A DNA stretch of 64,000 nucleotides from Ichthyophthirius multifiliis (Eukaryota > Ciliophora > Oligohymenophorea > Hymenostomatida), in NCBI RefSeq assembly GCF_000220395.1, contig NW_004085960.1, positions 1 to 64,000 on the forward strand, read 5' to 3'. The translations under genes were made by a program, and so were the position numbers. Positions within the stretch are counted from its first letter, which is position 1. Each line of letters starts with the position of its first letter. This document shows positions 48,997 through 61,584 of this stretch, piece after piece. The notes beneath the pieces were generated by a model that was not told the DNA's origin, ran no database searches, and saw only the letters and a program-made list of their open reading frames with translations.

Positions 48997-49872
48997 TCAA
49001 TGTTTAATTCTAACAACAATAATACTCATATTATCAAGCCCAACCATATTTCCTTAAGTGCAAGGAGCAAGAATAGAATCTAAGAATTATTCAACCTAAT
49101 TTTAAAGGACTTAACTTTTATCATTAAAATATTCTACAATTTATTAATTTGTTTTACATTCCCAAATTCCATCACAACCTAATACAATTAAATTTGCATC
49201 TGTATTAATTTCAAATTCTTTCACATCAGGAAATGCACTAATCAGGAAAGACTTAGGATCTTTATTATTTTCATCTGCTAAATTTCTTTTATACTCCATA
49301 TCTCCAAGAGCCCTTGAAAGATTTAAATTTCCATTAACCCTTCCATTATAAATTTCTCCTCCTGCCTTATGTATCCTTTATTTTTCAATTTAATTTTCAG
49401 GTTTATGATCTTCACTTAATTCTACTGCTTTTCCTCCAACACATATTACTGATCTAGAATCTCCACTATTAGCGCAATATAATTTATTGTTTACTATAAG
49501 ACAAACATTCGCTGTGCATCCTGCATTTGTATTTTATAGTTCTTCTCTTCCTAAAGGGCTTGTAATTAATTAATCCATACACAAAAACGTCTCTTCTAGG
49601 GCTTAAACATATTAACCATTTTTATAACTCTAATTTTCAACTAATTATTTTATAAAATATTTTTCTACAAACTCTGCAACTACTTTACCACCATGTCCGT
49701 CAAAAACACCAAATATATGCTTGCCTTCTCCATCAAAGTCTAAACAAGAGATATGAGCGTCTTCCATTTATGCTCTCCAGCCTTGCATTGATGCTGCGCA
49801 GAACTCCAATCTTTGATTTTACCCATTTACAACTTTTTTAGTTGTTATTGGTTATGCCAAGTATATTCCCAT
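48997..49872 (-). CDS. PP2C-family protein phosphatase
   Basis: Intronless, 291 residues, a complete PPM/PP2C domain. The start MGIYLAQPITTKK carries a Gly2 that could be myristoylated. Motifs in order: GWRAQMEDAHISC, FGVFDGHGGKVVAEF, NAGCTANVCLIV, YCANSGDSRSV, LSEDHKP, GRVNGNLNLSRALGD, ISAFPDVKEFEI and LIVLGCDGIWE. These include the Asp residues that bind the two catalytic Mn/Mg ions (D in MEDAH, GVFDGHGG, LGCDG) and the final IVVRI strand. The enzyme removes phosphate from Ser/Thr. The closest named group would be the PPM1A/PP2C-alpha type, common in ciliates as excretory or axonemal phosphatases. Confidence 0.95.
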
Positions 49873-50265
49873 AATTTTTGTTTATTATTATTTTTTTTAT
49901 TTTTTTAAAATATTTAAAAAATAAAAATAAAAATAGTATGAAAAAAATGAATATTAATCTTTTATTATATTATAAGATAAATATATTGCATATAAAAATT
50001 ATTAAAAATATTACTTTTTTTTCCTTTATTTAATTTATTTGAAGAATATATAAAATTTTTTCTATTTTTTTATTATATTTTATTTTACTAATATCAACTT
50101 TGTTTGTAATTAATAATGAAATAAAGTTAGATATAAATAATTTTTATAAATATAAAACATATTTAATAAATACAATATTTGTATAAAAAAATTATAATTT
50201 TTTATTATTTAACATTACTAAACATTTTTTTAAAATTTTTAATCTTAAGTAAAAAAAGAAAATTT
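49873..50265. other. Intergenic AT-rich DNA
   Basis: Spacer upstream of the PP2C gene, dominated by A/T runs. No gene seen. Confidence 0.6.
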
Positions 50266-51417
50266 TCAAATTTAATATGTATTATTTAATATTTAAAAAT
50301 TATTATTATGAACATTCATTTTTTTTCTAAAGTACCATTTTTACATAACAAATAAAAGAATGCTTAAAGATTCAAAAGCAATAGCAAGAGAAAGAGGAAT
50401 ATCAATATTATATTTATAAAAATAATGAAGCTCTGCAATTATATTTTAAATAAAAAGCTCAGCTGTCGAATATAAAATAATATTTACAAACATTCTTCTA
50501 TATTTAACAGTAGTAATTATATATTAAAACCAAATAATTACCATTTGTATTACTCTTTAGTAAATTTTAACATCTTCACACATTCTCAAAGAAGTTAAAC
50601 TATGGCAAATTTGAACTATTAATCCGAATATAAATGCTAGAATAAACTAAAAAACTACTTGCTTTTGGTAAAATCTTCCATGTTACCACCATTTTAATAA
50701 TTCATTTTCATATTTCTGATTTCTTTTAGACCAATAAATTTACTTAGTATATTATATAATTTGATTTTGATCTAAAGTAATTATTTTTTCCACTAATATA
50801 GTATTTTCATTATATTCATCTTTTAATTCTATACTATAAATAGGTCTTTTGTTTGGATATTGATTTGATATTAATAAATCGTAACGTTCATTTAAATATA
50901 TTTTTTTGAAATATTAAAGATCTTTAATTTCAGAGTTCTTTTCGATTAAAGCAATATTATTTATTGGACATTCTAGAATTGAATTAGCACAGACATATAT
51001 TTAATTTTATATTAGGAATGAGCATTGTGCTTCATCTATTTAACATTTTTCTCTATATTTTATATATCCATACTCATATAAAATGCAAACTTAAATTAAT
51101 TCCTATTCTTTTTTATTTATATTTGAAACTATAATATTATTTTATTTTTGAAAAATTTTACAAAAAAAATTTTGATTTTAAACTGATAAATCTTAATAAG
51201 GGAATGGGCAGGATTTATTTTCTTATTGTTTTTTTATAATCAAGTCTTTTACATATTTAATATTTGATATTTATTCTATAAAAGGGCTAATTTATTGAGG
51301 AAATTATTCAAAATTTTAATAAGAAACAAAACATAAACTTATAGAAAAAATATCAATAGCAATTAGTATAAATAAAGTAATCCAATAATAAGCAGATTTA
51401 ATATAGACATATTACAT
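50266..51417 (-). CDS. Multi-pass membrane protein, unrecognised
   Basis: A single open frame of 383 residues. The N-terminus has a membrane helix (WITLFILIAIDIFSISLCFV). A roughly 200-residue loop follows with paired cysteines (CPFPYQD, VCILYEYGYIKYREKC, CSFLIQNQIYVCANS, LECPINN), probably lumenal or extracellular. Then four hydrophobic helices occur near the end (VVFQFILAFIFGLIVQICH, VIQMVIIWFQYIITTV, NIILYSTAELFIQ, LSLAIAFESLSILLFVM). The basic tail would be cytosolic. The fold (one helix, Cys-rich ectodomain, four helices) is common among ciliate-specific membrane proteins. No named family is recognised. Confidence 0.75.
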
Positions 51418-51826
51418 TAGTGAAGTTTAATAGAAGTAAGCTTTTATATAGTTTTTTCTAAATTATTTTATATTTTTATAAATTTAATTAATTAAAATAA
51501 TATTATATATATTTTTTATTTTTAAATTAAAATATGTATAAAAATAATATAGTCAGAAAAAACAAATTAATATTATAAATTTTTAAAAACATTAATAATA
51601 ATATTAATAAAAAAAAAAATCATATTAATTTATTATCTATTTAAATGTAAAAACAAAAAATTAATTTGATATTAATAATTATTCATTTCTGACAAATTAA
51701 TAATTATTTAAAAATATTAAAAATTTATTATTTTAATTTTTATATAAAATTTTTAGCGAAGATTTTCTTTAATTATATTTATATTTTACATTTATTTAAA
51801 ATTATATTTATATATTTATTTTTAAC
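51418..51826. other. Intergenic AT-rich DNA
   Basis: Spacer between two minus-strand genes. No gene seen. Confidence 0.55.
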
Positions 51827-52460
51827 TCATTTTTATAAATCCTCACTATTATAATCACTATATTACTATTAGTTATTTCTCCTCCTTAATAAATATCTGG
51901 ATGTTTTATTTTTAAATGTTAATTCAAACTTCCCTCTGATCTTTTATTTAATAAATAATATACGAATTATGTAATTATAATAGAATAAAATATTAAACCC
52001 ATATGATTTTTGGCATGAAGGATGTGGACATCTATAAAATCTATTTATTTAAGCGGCAACTCTTCGATGTCTTTTTTTCTTATCTTCTTCATTTTCATTT
52101 AACTCATCAGTTTTTTTCTATTAAATTGAATTTAATATTTTTAAAAATATTTTATAATTGATTTACTTCTAACTTAGCAAATTTTTATAAAAATTCTTAT
52201 TTCTAATAAATCAATTCTTTCATCTGTTATAAATTAATAAGAAAAATAATATTTTTTTTTCGTTAATTTATTTAATAAATACTTAATTCGTTAAAACTAT
52301 ATTTGCAGTAAATAATCTACAGTATTCGTGATAATAATTAAAATTTTGCTCTTCTATAGGTACTTTTTATATTTTAAATTATAGTTTTATTATGAATACT
52401 ATAATATTTCTTACTGTTTTCTTTATCATTCTTTTAAAAATTATTTTTATTTATATTCAT
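51827..52460 (-). CDS. C2H2 zinc-finger protein
   Basis: Five exons joined by introns of 52, 59, 49 and 58 bp (52363-52414, 52224-52282, 52118-52166, 51941-51998). After splicing the protein begins MNINKNNFQKNDKEN, continues with a helical region (QKQEFLQKFAKLEKK), a basic stretch KKKRHRRVAAQ, and one C2H2 finger, FYRCPHPSCQKSYGSEGSLN followed by QHLKIKHP. The finger has CX4C and HX4H spacing and is split by the last intron between Tyr-Gly and Ser. It is likely a nuclear DNA- or protein-binding factor. The C-terminus after GGEITNSN is uncertain by one base; a shift gives YSDYNSEDLQK and a TGA at 51827, which I chose as the end. Confidence 0.75.
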
Positions 52461-53393
52461 TTAGTTTCCTTAGACTTATAATTAATTCATTTATTAATGT
52501 TAAATATTAATTTAATTATTATTGTATTATAAGTTTTATAAAGGTATCTATTAGTTTGATTAAGGTTTTTAAGAATAAATATTTTGTATTGCATCATTAT
52601 TTTATGTCCTTTTTAATTTACATTATTAATTAATAAAATTATAAAAAGTATATTTTAATACTAACAAATTTTCTCATATTAATAATTCATTTTTAATTAA
52701 TTTTTTGTAATTTTTTTTTTTTTATAATTTATCTATGAAAATTTTATTATTTATTGTCATAAATATTTAAAGAAATCAAATTTAAATTTAAATTTTTTCT
52801 TTTTATAACGATTAATAGTTAACAAAATAATATAATACTGAAATAAATTATTTATAATAAAGCAAAAATATAAATTTTATTAAAGATTTTAATATTAACA
52901 AAGATATAAATCAAGTAGAAATTAATATGATAAAAATAATAAATTAATATGAAAATTTATTTAAAATAATTAATTTATATTTTATTTTTGATTAATTATA
53001 TTAAATATTATAAGTTTTAAAACTTTATATTTAAAAAAAAAAAAGTTTGTGTTATAAATACTCTTATTAAGTAAAATTACAAAAAAAAGTTTAATATAAA
53101 CCTAAAAATATTACAAAAATACTAAAAGAATTTTATATATAGAATAAGATAATATATACATAATTAAATATACTGTTTTTCCATTCGTTTATTTTTTCTG
53201 TAAACTATTTATAAAAACTTAATTAACATAAAAAAATACCTAAATAAATAAATATTTTTTTTTTTTTACATAGAATTTCTAATAAAAGATAGCTCGAAAA
53301 ATATAAATAAACAATACAAAATATATAAATTTAATTTATTTAATTTAATTAATTTTAAAATAAAATTTGAAAACAATAAAAAAAATAACAATA
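52461..53393. other. Intergenic AT-rich DNA
   Basis: About 930 bp of A/T runs. No gene seen. Confidence 0.6.
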
Positions 53394-55482
53394 TCACCAT
53401 AAAAACAATAAAATTTTTTAACTAAGTAACTATATTTAGAAAGATTAATTATATGTTAATGGTAATATTAAATCAAATAATTATTTAGAAATAAATTCAA
53501 TTTTTAATGGTCTAAAAGAACATAAACAAATAATTAATTGTAATAATTCCGCTAAAATAATACTATCAATAGCTTTAGGTAATAAACTAATAACTACATC
53601 AACAATTTACTTTTCTTGTAATTCTCTATGCAAGAAATCAGGCATATTCTCAAAAGAATAATGATAATGTACTATTTTTTCCAACTTTAAAAATTAAAAT
53701 AAAATTAAATATAAAATTTCATATATATATATACCAATTCATCTGGAATAATAGACTCATATACTCTAATATCACAAACAGCTCCACAAGGTTCATTTTT
53801 ATTGACACAATTTCCAAAAAAGTAAATATTTCTTTATATAGTAACTTTACTCTAATCTACAACCATTTTTCTATTAATATAAATCTTAACATTTTAGGCT
53901 ATATTATCTATTTTCATTATAAGACTATTCCATCCAGTTTACATGTATTTCAATTTATAAATATGCATTTAAAAATCGTCATCAAAAAATATTAAATTTT
54001 CATCATTTTGAATTCCCAAAATACATCCTACTCCTTTTTCACATTAAATAAAAGTTCTGAAAGGCTTTTTTGGCTATTTTTCTGCTTTTTATTCAGCCCG
54101 AAAATCTATATCTTATTATATAAAATCTGATTTTTATTTAAAAGGGTATATAAACCATAAACTAATAGTATATTAAGGAACCTAAGAATTTTGATCTAAC
54201 TATATACCATTTTATATATAAATAAGATCATCTTCATCAAAATATCCGCCCCAATCATTATATAATCCAAGCTATTCGTCTAAAAAAAGAGGTTATCCCT
54301 TTACAAGTATATTTTGAATGGTATTAGAAGCATCAAAACCCATATAACGATTATCTAATTTTAACCAAAATCTCATGTCAACTATTTTTAGATATTTAAT
54401 AATGAATTAAATAGATTATAATTATATTATTGGCTATGAGTTATTAATATATTACAAAATTTTTGGTATTATATAGGTTTATTATTAATAAATTTCATTT
54501 TTTTCGATTACATCAAGACACATTTTTATTAGTATATTAATTCCTATAAACTATGAAAGTAAATTTTCTTCTTTTTCGTAATTTTTAGCTAATTTAAGTT
54601 TTATTTAAGGCACAAATTCAGCCAAAAAAGCAGGTAAAAGTGCCAGTACTTCATTACATTATATACTATATTATTGAAATTCGACTGGAGGAGTATTTAC
54701 AAGATCTTTTCTTTTAACTTTTTTGTAAGCTTCTAATTCCTTTGTATGATCTAATTATGTATATTCGTATATTTATATAATTAAAGAACAGAATTTCAAA
54801 AATTTCTTTTCAGTAAAATGTATAAAATCTTTATTTGAGATTATATTGCCTAGTGTTTATAAAAAAAGAATATCCCGCTCCCAAAAATTCTTGTCTTTAA
54901 TAAGTTTTTTGACAAAATTAACACAAACTTAATAAAAATAATCTGAATTGTAAAAAACAATTAAACATTATGCTTCATAGATACTAAAGAAAAATATTTA
55001 AAAATATCCTTTAATATAGATTTTTAATCATAATAATTATCTTTATTTATATATTCATCGAATACACTTATTAGCAAATCGATAATGTCTAATAGTTTAT
55101 CCTATTCATACCCAGAATTATTTATTATATATAATATTTTCTATTCATCTACTATTTCTTTTAGTATTTATTAACATTAAGAATCTCGTTTATTTTCTTA
55201 TTCATTCAGTATTATTTTCTTTATTTACTTTGTTTCAACGTTTTTGTTTTCTAAAAAATCAATTAATTAATTTATTATCTTTAAGTAATATTAAGAATCA
55301 ACCTTTAGTTCTTGTAATTATTTACTTTTTACAGCAATTGTTTATCCTTATTTAAATACTTTATAAGCTAATGGCATACTTAAACTTTGGAAGAGTTTTT
55401 TATTTTAAACAACATTTGAAGTAAATGATTTAGCTGAATCTGTTAATAAATCAGAATCACCTTTACTATCTTAAGAATTCAT
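53394..55482 (-). CDS. Large protein with LamG/ConA-like domain
   Basis: About 680 residues. The first 390 residues are helical and Leu/Ile/Gln-rich (KLLDIIDLLISVFDEYINK, VCVNFVKKLIKDKNFWERD, ALLPAFLAEFVPQIKLKL), like armadillo/HEAT-type repeats. A beta-rich domain follows with concanavalin/LamG-like strands: YTISLWFIYPF, GCILGIQNDENLIFF, TGWNSLIMKIDN and VKIYINRKMVV, then YFFGNCVN. The C-terminus returns to helices (VVISLLPKAIDSIILAELLQ). The order of helical repeats, ConA-like domain and helical repeats resembles the front half of BEACH-family proteins, but no BEACH domain follows, so this is only an analogy. One intron is at 53685-53734 (50 bp), and one frame slip lies near 54990. Confidence 0.65.
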
Positions 55483-56362
55483 TTTTTCTTAATTTTATAT
55501 AATGTATTTTAATTATAATTTAAAAATAATTAATATTGAAATATGAATGTGTAAATACTTAAAAAAATATAAAATTATAATAATTTTAAAGTATAATTAT
55601 TTATATAATATATTTTTTTTTAATTTTAAAACAATTATTTTTGTCTTTAATTTAACTTTTTATTTATTTTATATAATTTTTAATAAAAAAAATTAAAAAT
55701 TATTCAGAAAAAAAAAAAAATATTAATAATAATTTAAAATAAAAAAAATTGTATTAATTATAAAATAAAATATTATATAATCATGCAATATATTACGTTA
55801 CAATTTGAAAAACAAAAATATATATTTAAAATTAATCAAATATTATTTATATAAAAAATTAGTATTTTTCAAACGTATTTTTTATATTTATTATATCCTA
55901 AAATATTTTTTTTAATAAATATCTTTATTATTTATTTAACATATATTTGCATTATTTCTATTTATTATATAATTTTATTTTTCTTAACTTAATTATTAAA
56001 TATTATTAATTTTTTAATTTATTTTCTTAGTTTAATTTATTTAATAAAATTTTGTATTACTTTTTTCTTAAATATTTTTTTATCTATATAACATTTTCTA
56101 TATTTAATCAATTTAATAAAAGATATGAACTTTTAATTTTCTTTGTTTAATTCAAAATATTTTTTTATTTTTTTTAATTTTATAATTTTCTAAGACATTA
56201 TTAAAATTAATAAAATATGATATATTTTTTTATTATATTTATTTGTTTAGTAAGTACAAGTAAAATATATATATATGATTATTAATTCTATGTGATAATA
56301 TTTTTATATAATTTCTATTATATAATAATTATTTTTATGGTTTATACTTAATCTTTAAATAA
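55483..56362. other. Intergenic AT-rich DNA
   Basis: About 880 bp with T and A runs. No gene seen. Confidence 0.55.
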
Positions 56363-57049
56363 TCATTCTGATTATAATCTTATAATTTCTTCTTTTATTT
56401 TATTTTCCTTCTCTGTTTGTTTTTCTTGTGAATTTTTTATAGATTAAGATCTTTTTTATTTTTTATTCTAAAAGTTATTTTCTCTAATTTTGATTTCACT
56501 TAAATACACTTATTATTTTTCTTTTCTTCTGCTATATAATATTATTATTTATATTATAAAAAATCCTTTAATATTATATAAAATAATTTTATATTTTAAT
56601 TTTAATATATTTATTTATATATATATAATTGAAATGTGGAAATTCAATTGTTATTTGTTCATCACCATTTTTAAAAAATTTAAATATATAATTATCTTTG
56701 TTTAAAATATAGACTAGATCAGTAATAAATTATTTGTTTGTGAGACTGAGATTATCAAAACCTAAATATTATAAGCTTTTTTTTTAACTAACTCGAGCAG
56801 AATTTCATATAGTTAGATTTTAGTTTTTTTTTTTTACTAGAAAATCTCCTCCATTTAATAATTTTAAGTGCAATAATTTCTAGCAAGAGATACTTCAGGC
56901 AAATAATTAGCAGTAACACATCTATCTTATAATTTAAGTAAATAATACCCTAATTATACTAACAAATAATAAAAGTTATATTTGCATCCAAATTTTGCAT
57001 TAATATCTTAAAGAGATATTTCTTAAACTTCTCCCAATATTTTCCACAT
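56363..57049 (-). CDS. Hypothetical protein, 228 residues
   Basis: A single open frame in the ciliate code. The N-terminal part, MWKILGEVQEISLQDINAKF, then YYLLKLQDRCVTANYLPEVS and LARNYC, looks like a folded domain. The middle is Ile/Leu/Asn-rich and may contain an unspliced intron. The C-terminus is a charged helix (QEKQTEKENKIKEEIIRLQS). The DNA of the first 90 codons is markedly less AT-rich than its surroundings, which supports coding. A standard-code frame on the other strand (56490-56705) is its shadow. No family recognised. Confidence 0.5.
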
Positions 57050-57464
57050 TTATTTTTTACATTTTTTATTATTTTATTTTTAAAATTATATTTTTTTTAT
57101 TAATTTATTTATTATCGACATTAATTTAATAATATCAAATAAATAATTTTACTTTACTTTAAATAATACAAAATATATTTTTCTATTTTTATTTTACTGT
57201 TTTTTTTGTTTTTTGGTAATTAAAAATTAAAATAAAAATTATTCATGTATTTTTTTTTATATATTATTTTATTCCAAAATTACATATGATTAAAATTATT
57301 TTTTTAACATTTTAATAAATATAAAAACATAATAATTTAATTTAGATAAAATTGAAAAAGTCCTCAGTTAAGGCTTTTATAAATTTAAATTAAGTACATT
57401 AAATAGGTTTAAATATTTTGTAATAATTAAAATATTATTATATATAAAATAAAATAAAAATATA
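57050..57464. other. Spacer upstream of the transposase gene
   Basis: A/T-rich. I looked for inverted repeats matching the region downstream of the transposase and found none convincing. Confidence 0.5.
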
Positions 57465-58676
57465 ATGGAGTAAAATAAATGGAAAGTAAAATAAAAAATA
57501 AGCGATTTTATAAATGCAAATAATAAATATACTTTTGAAGAAATATAATTAAAATAATATTAAGAATATTATTTTAATGATAAATTTTAATATAAAATTT
57601 TAAAATAATTATAAAAAAAATAAGCTCAAATTTATCTTTATATGTTGTTTAATATGTATGGCAATCTTTTTGAAACTTAAAATGATATAGTAAAAAAAGA
57701 AAACAAATAACAATAAAAACTTAATGAAAGAAATAAAAAAATATGTTTGGCATAAGAAATGATTTAATAAAATTATAGTAATTAATAAATAATATTAAAA
57801 ACTTAATTAAATAAATTATGTAAAAATGAAAATTAATTCTGGTTTACATCCAAATATCTTTAATAATAAAAATAATAATGTTTTGTTTAATGATAACATA
57901 GCTAATTCGATCAAATAATTATCAATGAACCCTGATTAAAAATTTAACAATTCAAAATAAATTATGAAAAAAACAGAAAGTTAATTTAATCTTAAAAGAA
58001 AATTTATGTAACTATAAGGTTTTACATAATTATTGAAAAAAAAAATGTAAATTAAATTTTAAAAGGAAAGGGTAATACAAACCTGAAATTAATTTAAATA
58101 AAGCAATTTGTTTTGGAAATGACTTACATTTTAATTCACAATTTTATTCCGATTTTCATTGATGAAAATGGACTTAATATAAATATTTAAAACAATTATA
58201 TGTGGATTACAAAAGGAATGAATAGATAGGAAAAACAATTTTAGAAAATTAAACATTTAACATTATTAGGTGCTATGTCTAATTAGAAATTTATTGAATA
58301 TATAATAGTTGAAGGTTGGGTTAATAAAAAGATATTTATGGGATTTTTAACTTATTTGTTATAAATAATTTCTTTATAAAGTAATTTTAAAAAACATATT
58401 TTTATATATGATTAAGCAGGATGCCATAATTCAAAAGAATTTTAAAAAAAAATTAAAAATAAAATTCATTATTTATACTCGCCGATATATTCACCGTAAT
58501 ACAATCCAATTGAACTAATTTAGAATATAATAAAAAAAGATATTGGAATAAATAGATTGGATAATAAGAATGATTTATTGCAATAAATATAATATTCGAT
58601 AAAAAAAGTAGATGAAATTATATGTCGAAAAAGCTTTATCATATATTATAGTATTATTAATAGGGTTATAATATGA
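57465..58676 (+). mobile_element. IS630/Tc1-mariner-type DDE transposase, decayed
   Basis: The C-terminal half is a clear DDE/D transposase core of the IS630/Tc1-mariner superfamily. It has FIDENGLNINI (first Asp), NYMWITKGMNRQ (the W-x-x-KG signature), LLGAMSNQKFIEYIIVEGW, FIYDQAGCHNSKEF (second Asp, with the family's His) and IYSPQYNPIELIQNII (final Glu). The 34 or so residues between the second Asp and the Glu fit D34E members. The N-terminal half, from MEQNKWKVKQKISDF through KRKFMQLQGFTQLL, would hold the helix-turn-helix. The frame breaks about three times (near 57885, 58080 and 58265) and ends at TGA 58674-58676. No terminal inverted repeats were found. It is a plain DNA-transposon gene, or a domesticated copy, and looks inactive as assembled. 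Confidence 0.8.
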
Positions 58677-59139
58677 AAAAAATAAAATAAATAAAGTTTT
58701 AAAAATAAATAAAAAAGAATGAAAAATCAAACGAAAAAAAATATTTGTTCTATAAATAAATATATAAAATAATTAGATAAATAATAAAAAATAATAGCAA
58801 TATTTAAAAAAAATAATAAAAAAATCTATAAAAATATTTATTTAAAAAATACATATAAATAAAAAAATAAAATAGTATTACTAAAAAAATTACATTGAAA
58901 ATTAATATATATATATAGATGATTTTATAAATTATTAGAAGAAAATAAAAAAAATAAAAAATAGGAAAAAAAAATGAACTTAAAAATAATAATTATAAGA
59001 TTTCAGTGTATAAAAAGTAAAAAAAAGTTAAAATAATTATTGAAAGAATGAAAAAGTTTAAAAATTTAAAATCAAAAAAGTTAAAATCAAAAAAAATATA
59101 TTATTATATATATATTATAAATATATATATGGATATATT

Positions 59140-59197
<58 letters not shown>

Positions 59198-59289
59198 TAT
59201 TCGGTGTGTATATAATAGTTTTATTAATAAAAAATTCTTTTAATTTTAATTTTTTTTAAAAAAATATTCGGAAAAGATTTAGGTATTAT

Positions 59290-59346
<57 letters not shown>

Positions 59347-59415
59347 ATAATATTTATTTAGTAATATAAAAATTAACTTTATATAATAAATATTTTAATT
59401 ATACAATATATTAAT
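58677..59415. repeat. Spacer with two (AT)n microsatellites
   Basis: Contains two long AT dinucleotide arrays, at about 59136-59191 and 59293-59343, with about 100 bp of ordinary sequence between them, and a short direct repeat of TTAAAATCAAAAAA near 59065-59095. No gene is accepted here. Confidence 0.75.
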
Positions 59416-61039
59416 TCATATAACTTCTTTTAATTAATTTTAAATCCATTATCCTGCAACTTATTCTATTTTTAATTTAGGATTTGGTTTAAAAACTCCT
59501 GCTCCTTCTATAAAATCATTTGAAAAGGTACCAAAAAAAGAAGAATTATCATGAAATTTTAATAATCCAGTCCCATGTTTTTTACCATTTTAAAAAAATC
59601 CTTGATAAGAAACCCACGAGTTTTGATTATAAGAAAAATTTTTATAGTAAATTTAATTATTATCATATATTTAGTTATAAAGAACCCCTCTACCATGATA
59701 TAAATCATTGACCCATTCTCCATCATATATTATTATCTTATTTTAAGCGAATAATGATCCTTTCCCTTATTTCTTATCGTTTATAAATTCACCTTCATAG
59801 TAGCTTCCATCTATTTCAACTAATCTACCTTTTCCTGAGCGTACATTTATGCATTTTAATTACCCTTCATATAATTATCCATCTTTATAGTATATTCTAG
59901 ATTTAACTACACCTCTTTCAACTTTTTATATGTTTCCTAAATTTTTTTAATAAAAAATAATTTAAATTATCATAAATACCTTTTTATTAGCTCATATGTT
60001 GTAAATCTTAATTTTACATAAAATTCTTTATAATTTTATTTGCATCAGCATCAGAATTTTTACAAGTATTTATCTAATTTGATATTCTAGTAGAGTTTAA
60101 TACGTTACTACTATTAATTTTTTTTTAAGTTAATTAAGAATCATTAAATTCAGTAAATTAATAAGTTTCTAATTATGAATATAAATATAAATATAACTTA
60201 ATGAAAATAATAGAATTATATATTTTTGTTATAAAATAACTTGCCATTATTAAATATATAAATTTAAAATTTATTATAAAATTTAATATAATATTATGTA
60301 TATAATTTGATCTTTAATTTATAAATTTATATAGTATATAGTTATTTGATTTTAATATTTTTTATTTATATAATAATTACCTTATAATTAAGTTTTGTTT
60401 TCAGTTTAGAATTAACTATATCCTTATTTATTGCATTTAAAGCTGATTGCACTACTCTATATTAATAATTATTTTTTTGCCAAATAAAATATTATATTTA
60501 ACCTATACAGATATTGCATTATTATGTTGGTATTAGTTTTTATTTGGCTATGGTGATTTATCCGAATAAATTGAATTTTAATTATTATTAAGTGAGTTAT
60601 TATCATTTAATGTTAAATTCATTTATTATTAATTATATGTAAAATCCTAATTTGGTTTTTGCGAAATTTTGGTTTTTTATGAATTACTTTATGATTTCTA
60701 AAACTTATGTCTTTCTTAACTTTATTATATTTTTGCATAATTAATATATTATTATTAATTTAATTAACTTTGATTTATTTTATTAGTGGTTTAAAAATAT
60801 TCATTTCGAGCATTTACAATGCTATGATTTTTTTTTTATTCCATCATAGTTGAATTTTATTTATATCTTTAAATTACGTTTATATTTTAGCAATTACTAT
60901 CATAAGATTTTCGAAATAATTTATATGTAGAAACTTGAGTAGTCTATTATCTAGGAGACTCTAAATATGTTACAATTTAAGGTTTCAAATGTTATTAATT
61001 AAAATCAATTAAATTTGTTGGATTAACTCTTCTAATCAT
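59416..61039 (-). CDS. MORN-repeat protein with Q/N-rich N-terminus
   Basis: The N-terminal part starts MIRRVNPTNLIDFNQQHLKP (61039) and is basic and Gln/Asn/Ser-rich, with an intron near 60470-60520 and a helical VVQSALNAINKDIVNSKLKT. The C-terminal part (60168 to 59416) has about six MORN units such as YYKDGQLYEGQLKC, SYYEGEFINDKKQGKG, YDGEWVNDLYHGRG and YQGFFQNGKKHGTG. An intron of 43 bp lies at 59937-59979 and another of about 72 bp at 60169-60240. No stop lies between the two parts, so I join them, but the stretch 60250-60385 is weak. A separate start at 60247 (MAK...) would make the MORN half an independent 240-residue protein. A role as a cortical scaffold is inferred. Confidence 0.6.
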
Positions 61040-61584
61040 TTTAATTTAGAAATTGATTTTTATTATTTATAAATTTTTTGTAATATGATTTTAAGAAAAT
61101 GAGTGTCATAAAAAAATAAAATTATAAATTTATTTTCTAATTTAAAAAGAAAATTTTTTAAAATTTAAATTTATTTTTATTTTTTTAAAATAATATAAAT
61201 TATGCTTATATTCAATAAATTGAATTTTTATTTAAAGTAAATATTTATTTTAAATTTTGATTGTTTTAGGTTAAAATTTTAAGCAAATAAAGGTTAAATA
61301 GTTCAAATTTTTATATATATTCACATTTTAATTAATTTAAATATTAAAGGTATATTATTACATATTTATATAAAATATATATTACTAAATAAAAGTTTAA
61401 TATATTATAAATATATATATTAATATTTTATTAAAATTATAATTTTAATTCATATATATAAAATATATTTAAATATTATTATTTTTATTATAAGTATATA
61501 ATTCATATTTAAATAACTCTTTGATAATATATAAAATAAAAACATTTAAAATTTTTAAATTAATATTTAATTTTTTCACTTTTT
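61040..61584. other. Intergenic AT-rich DNA
   Basis: Spacer between two minus-strand genes. No gene seen. Confidence 0.6.

Noticed and set aside
57340-59400. Terminal inverted repeats for the transposase
   Set aside because: The GC-richer word near 57360 (AGTCCTCAGTTAAGGC) has no inverted partner downstream; other candidates are simple A/T runs.
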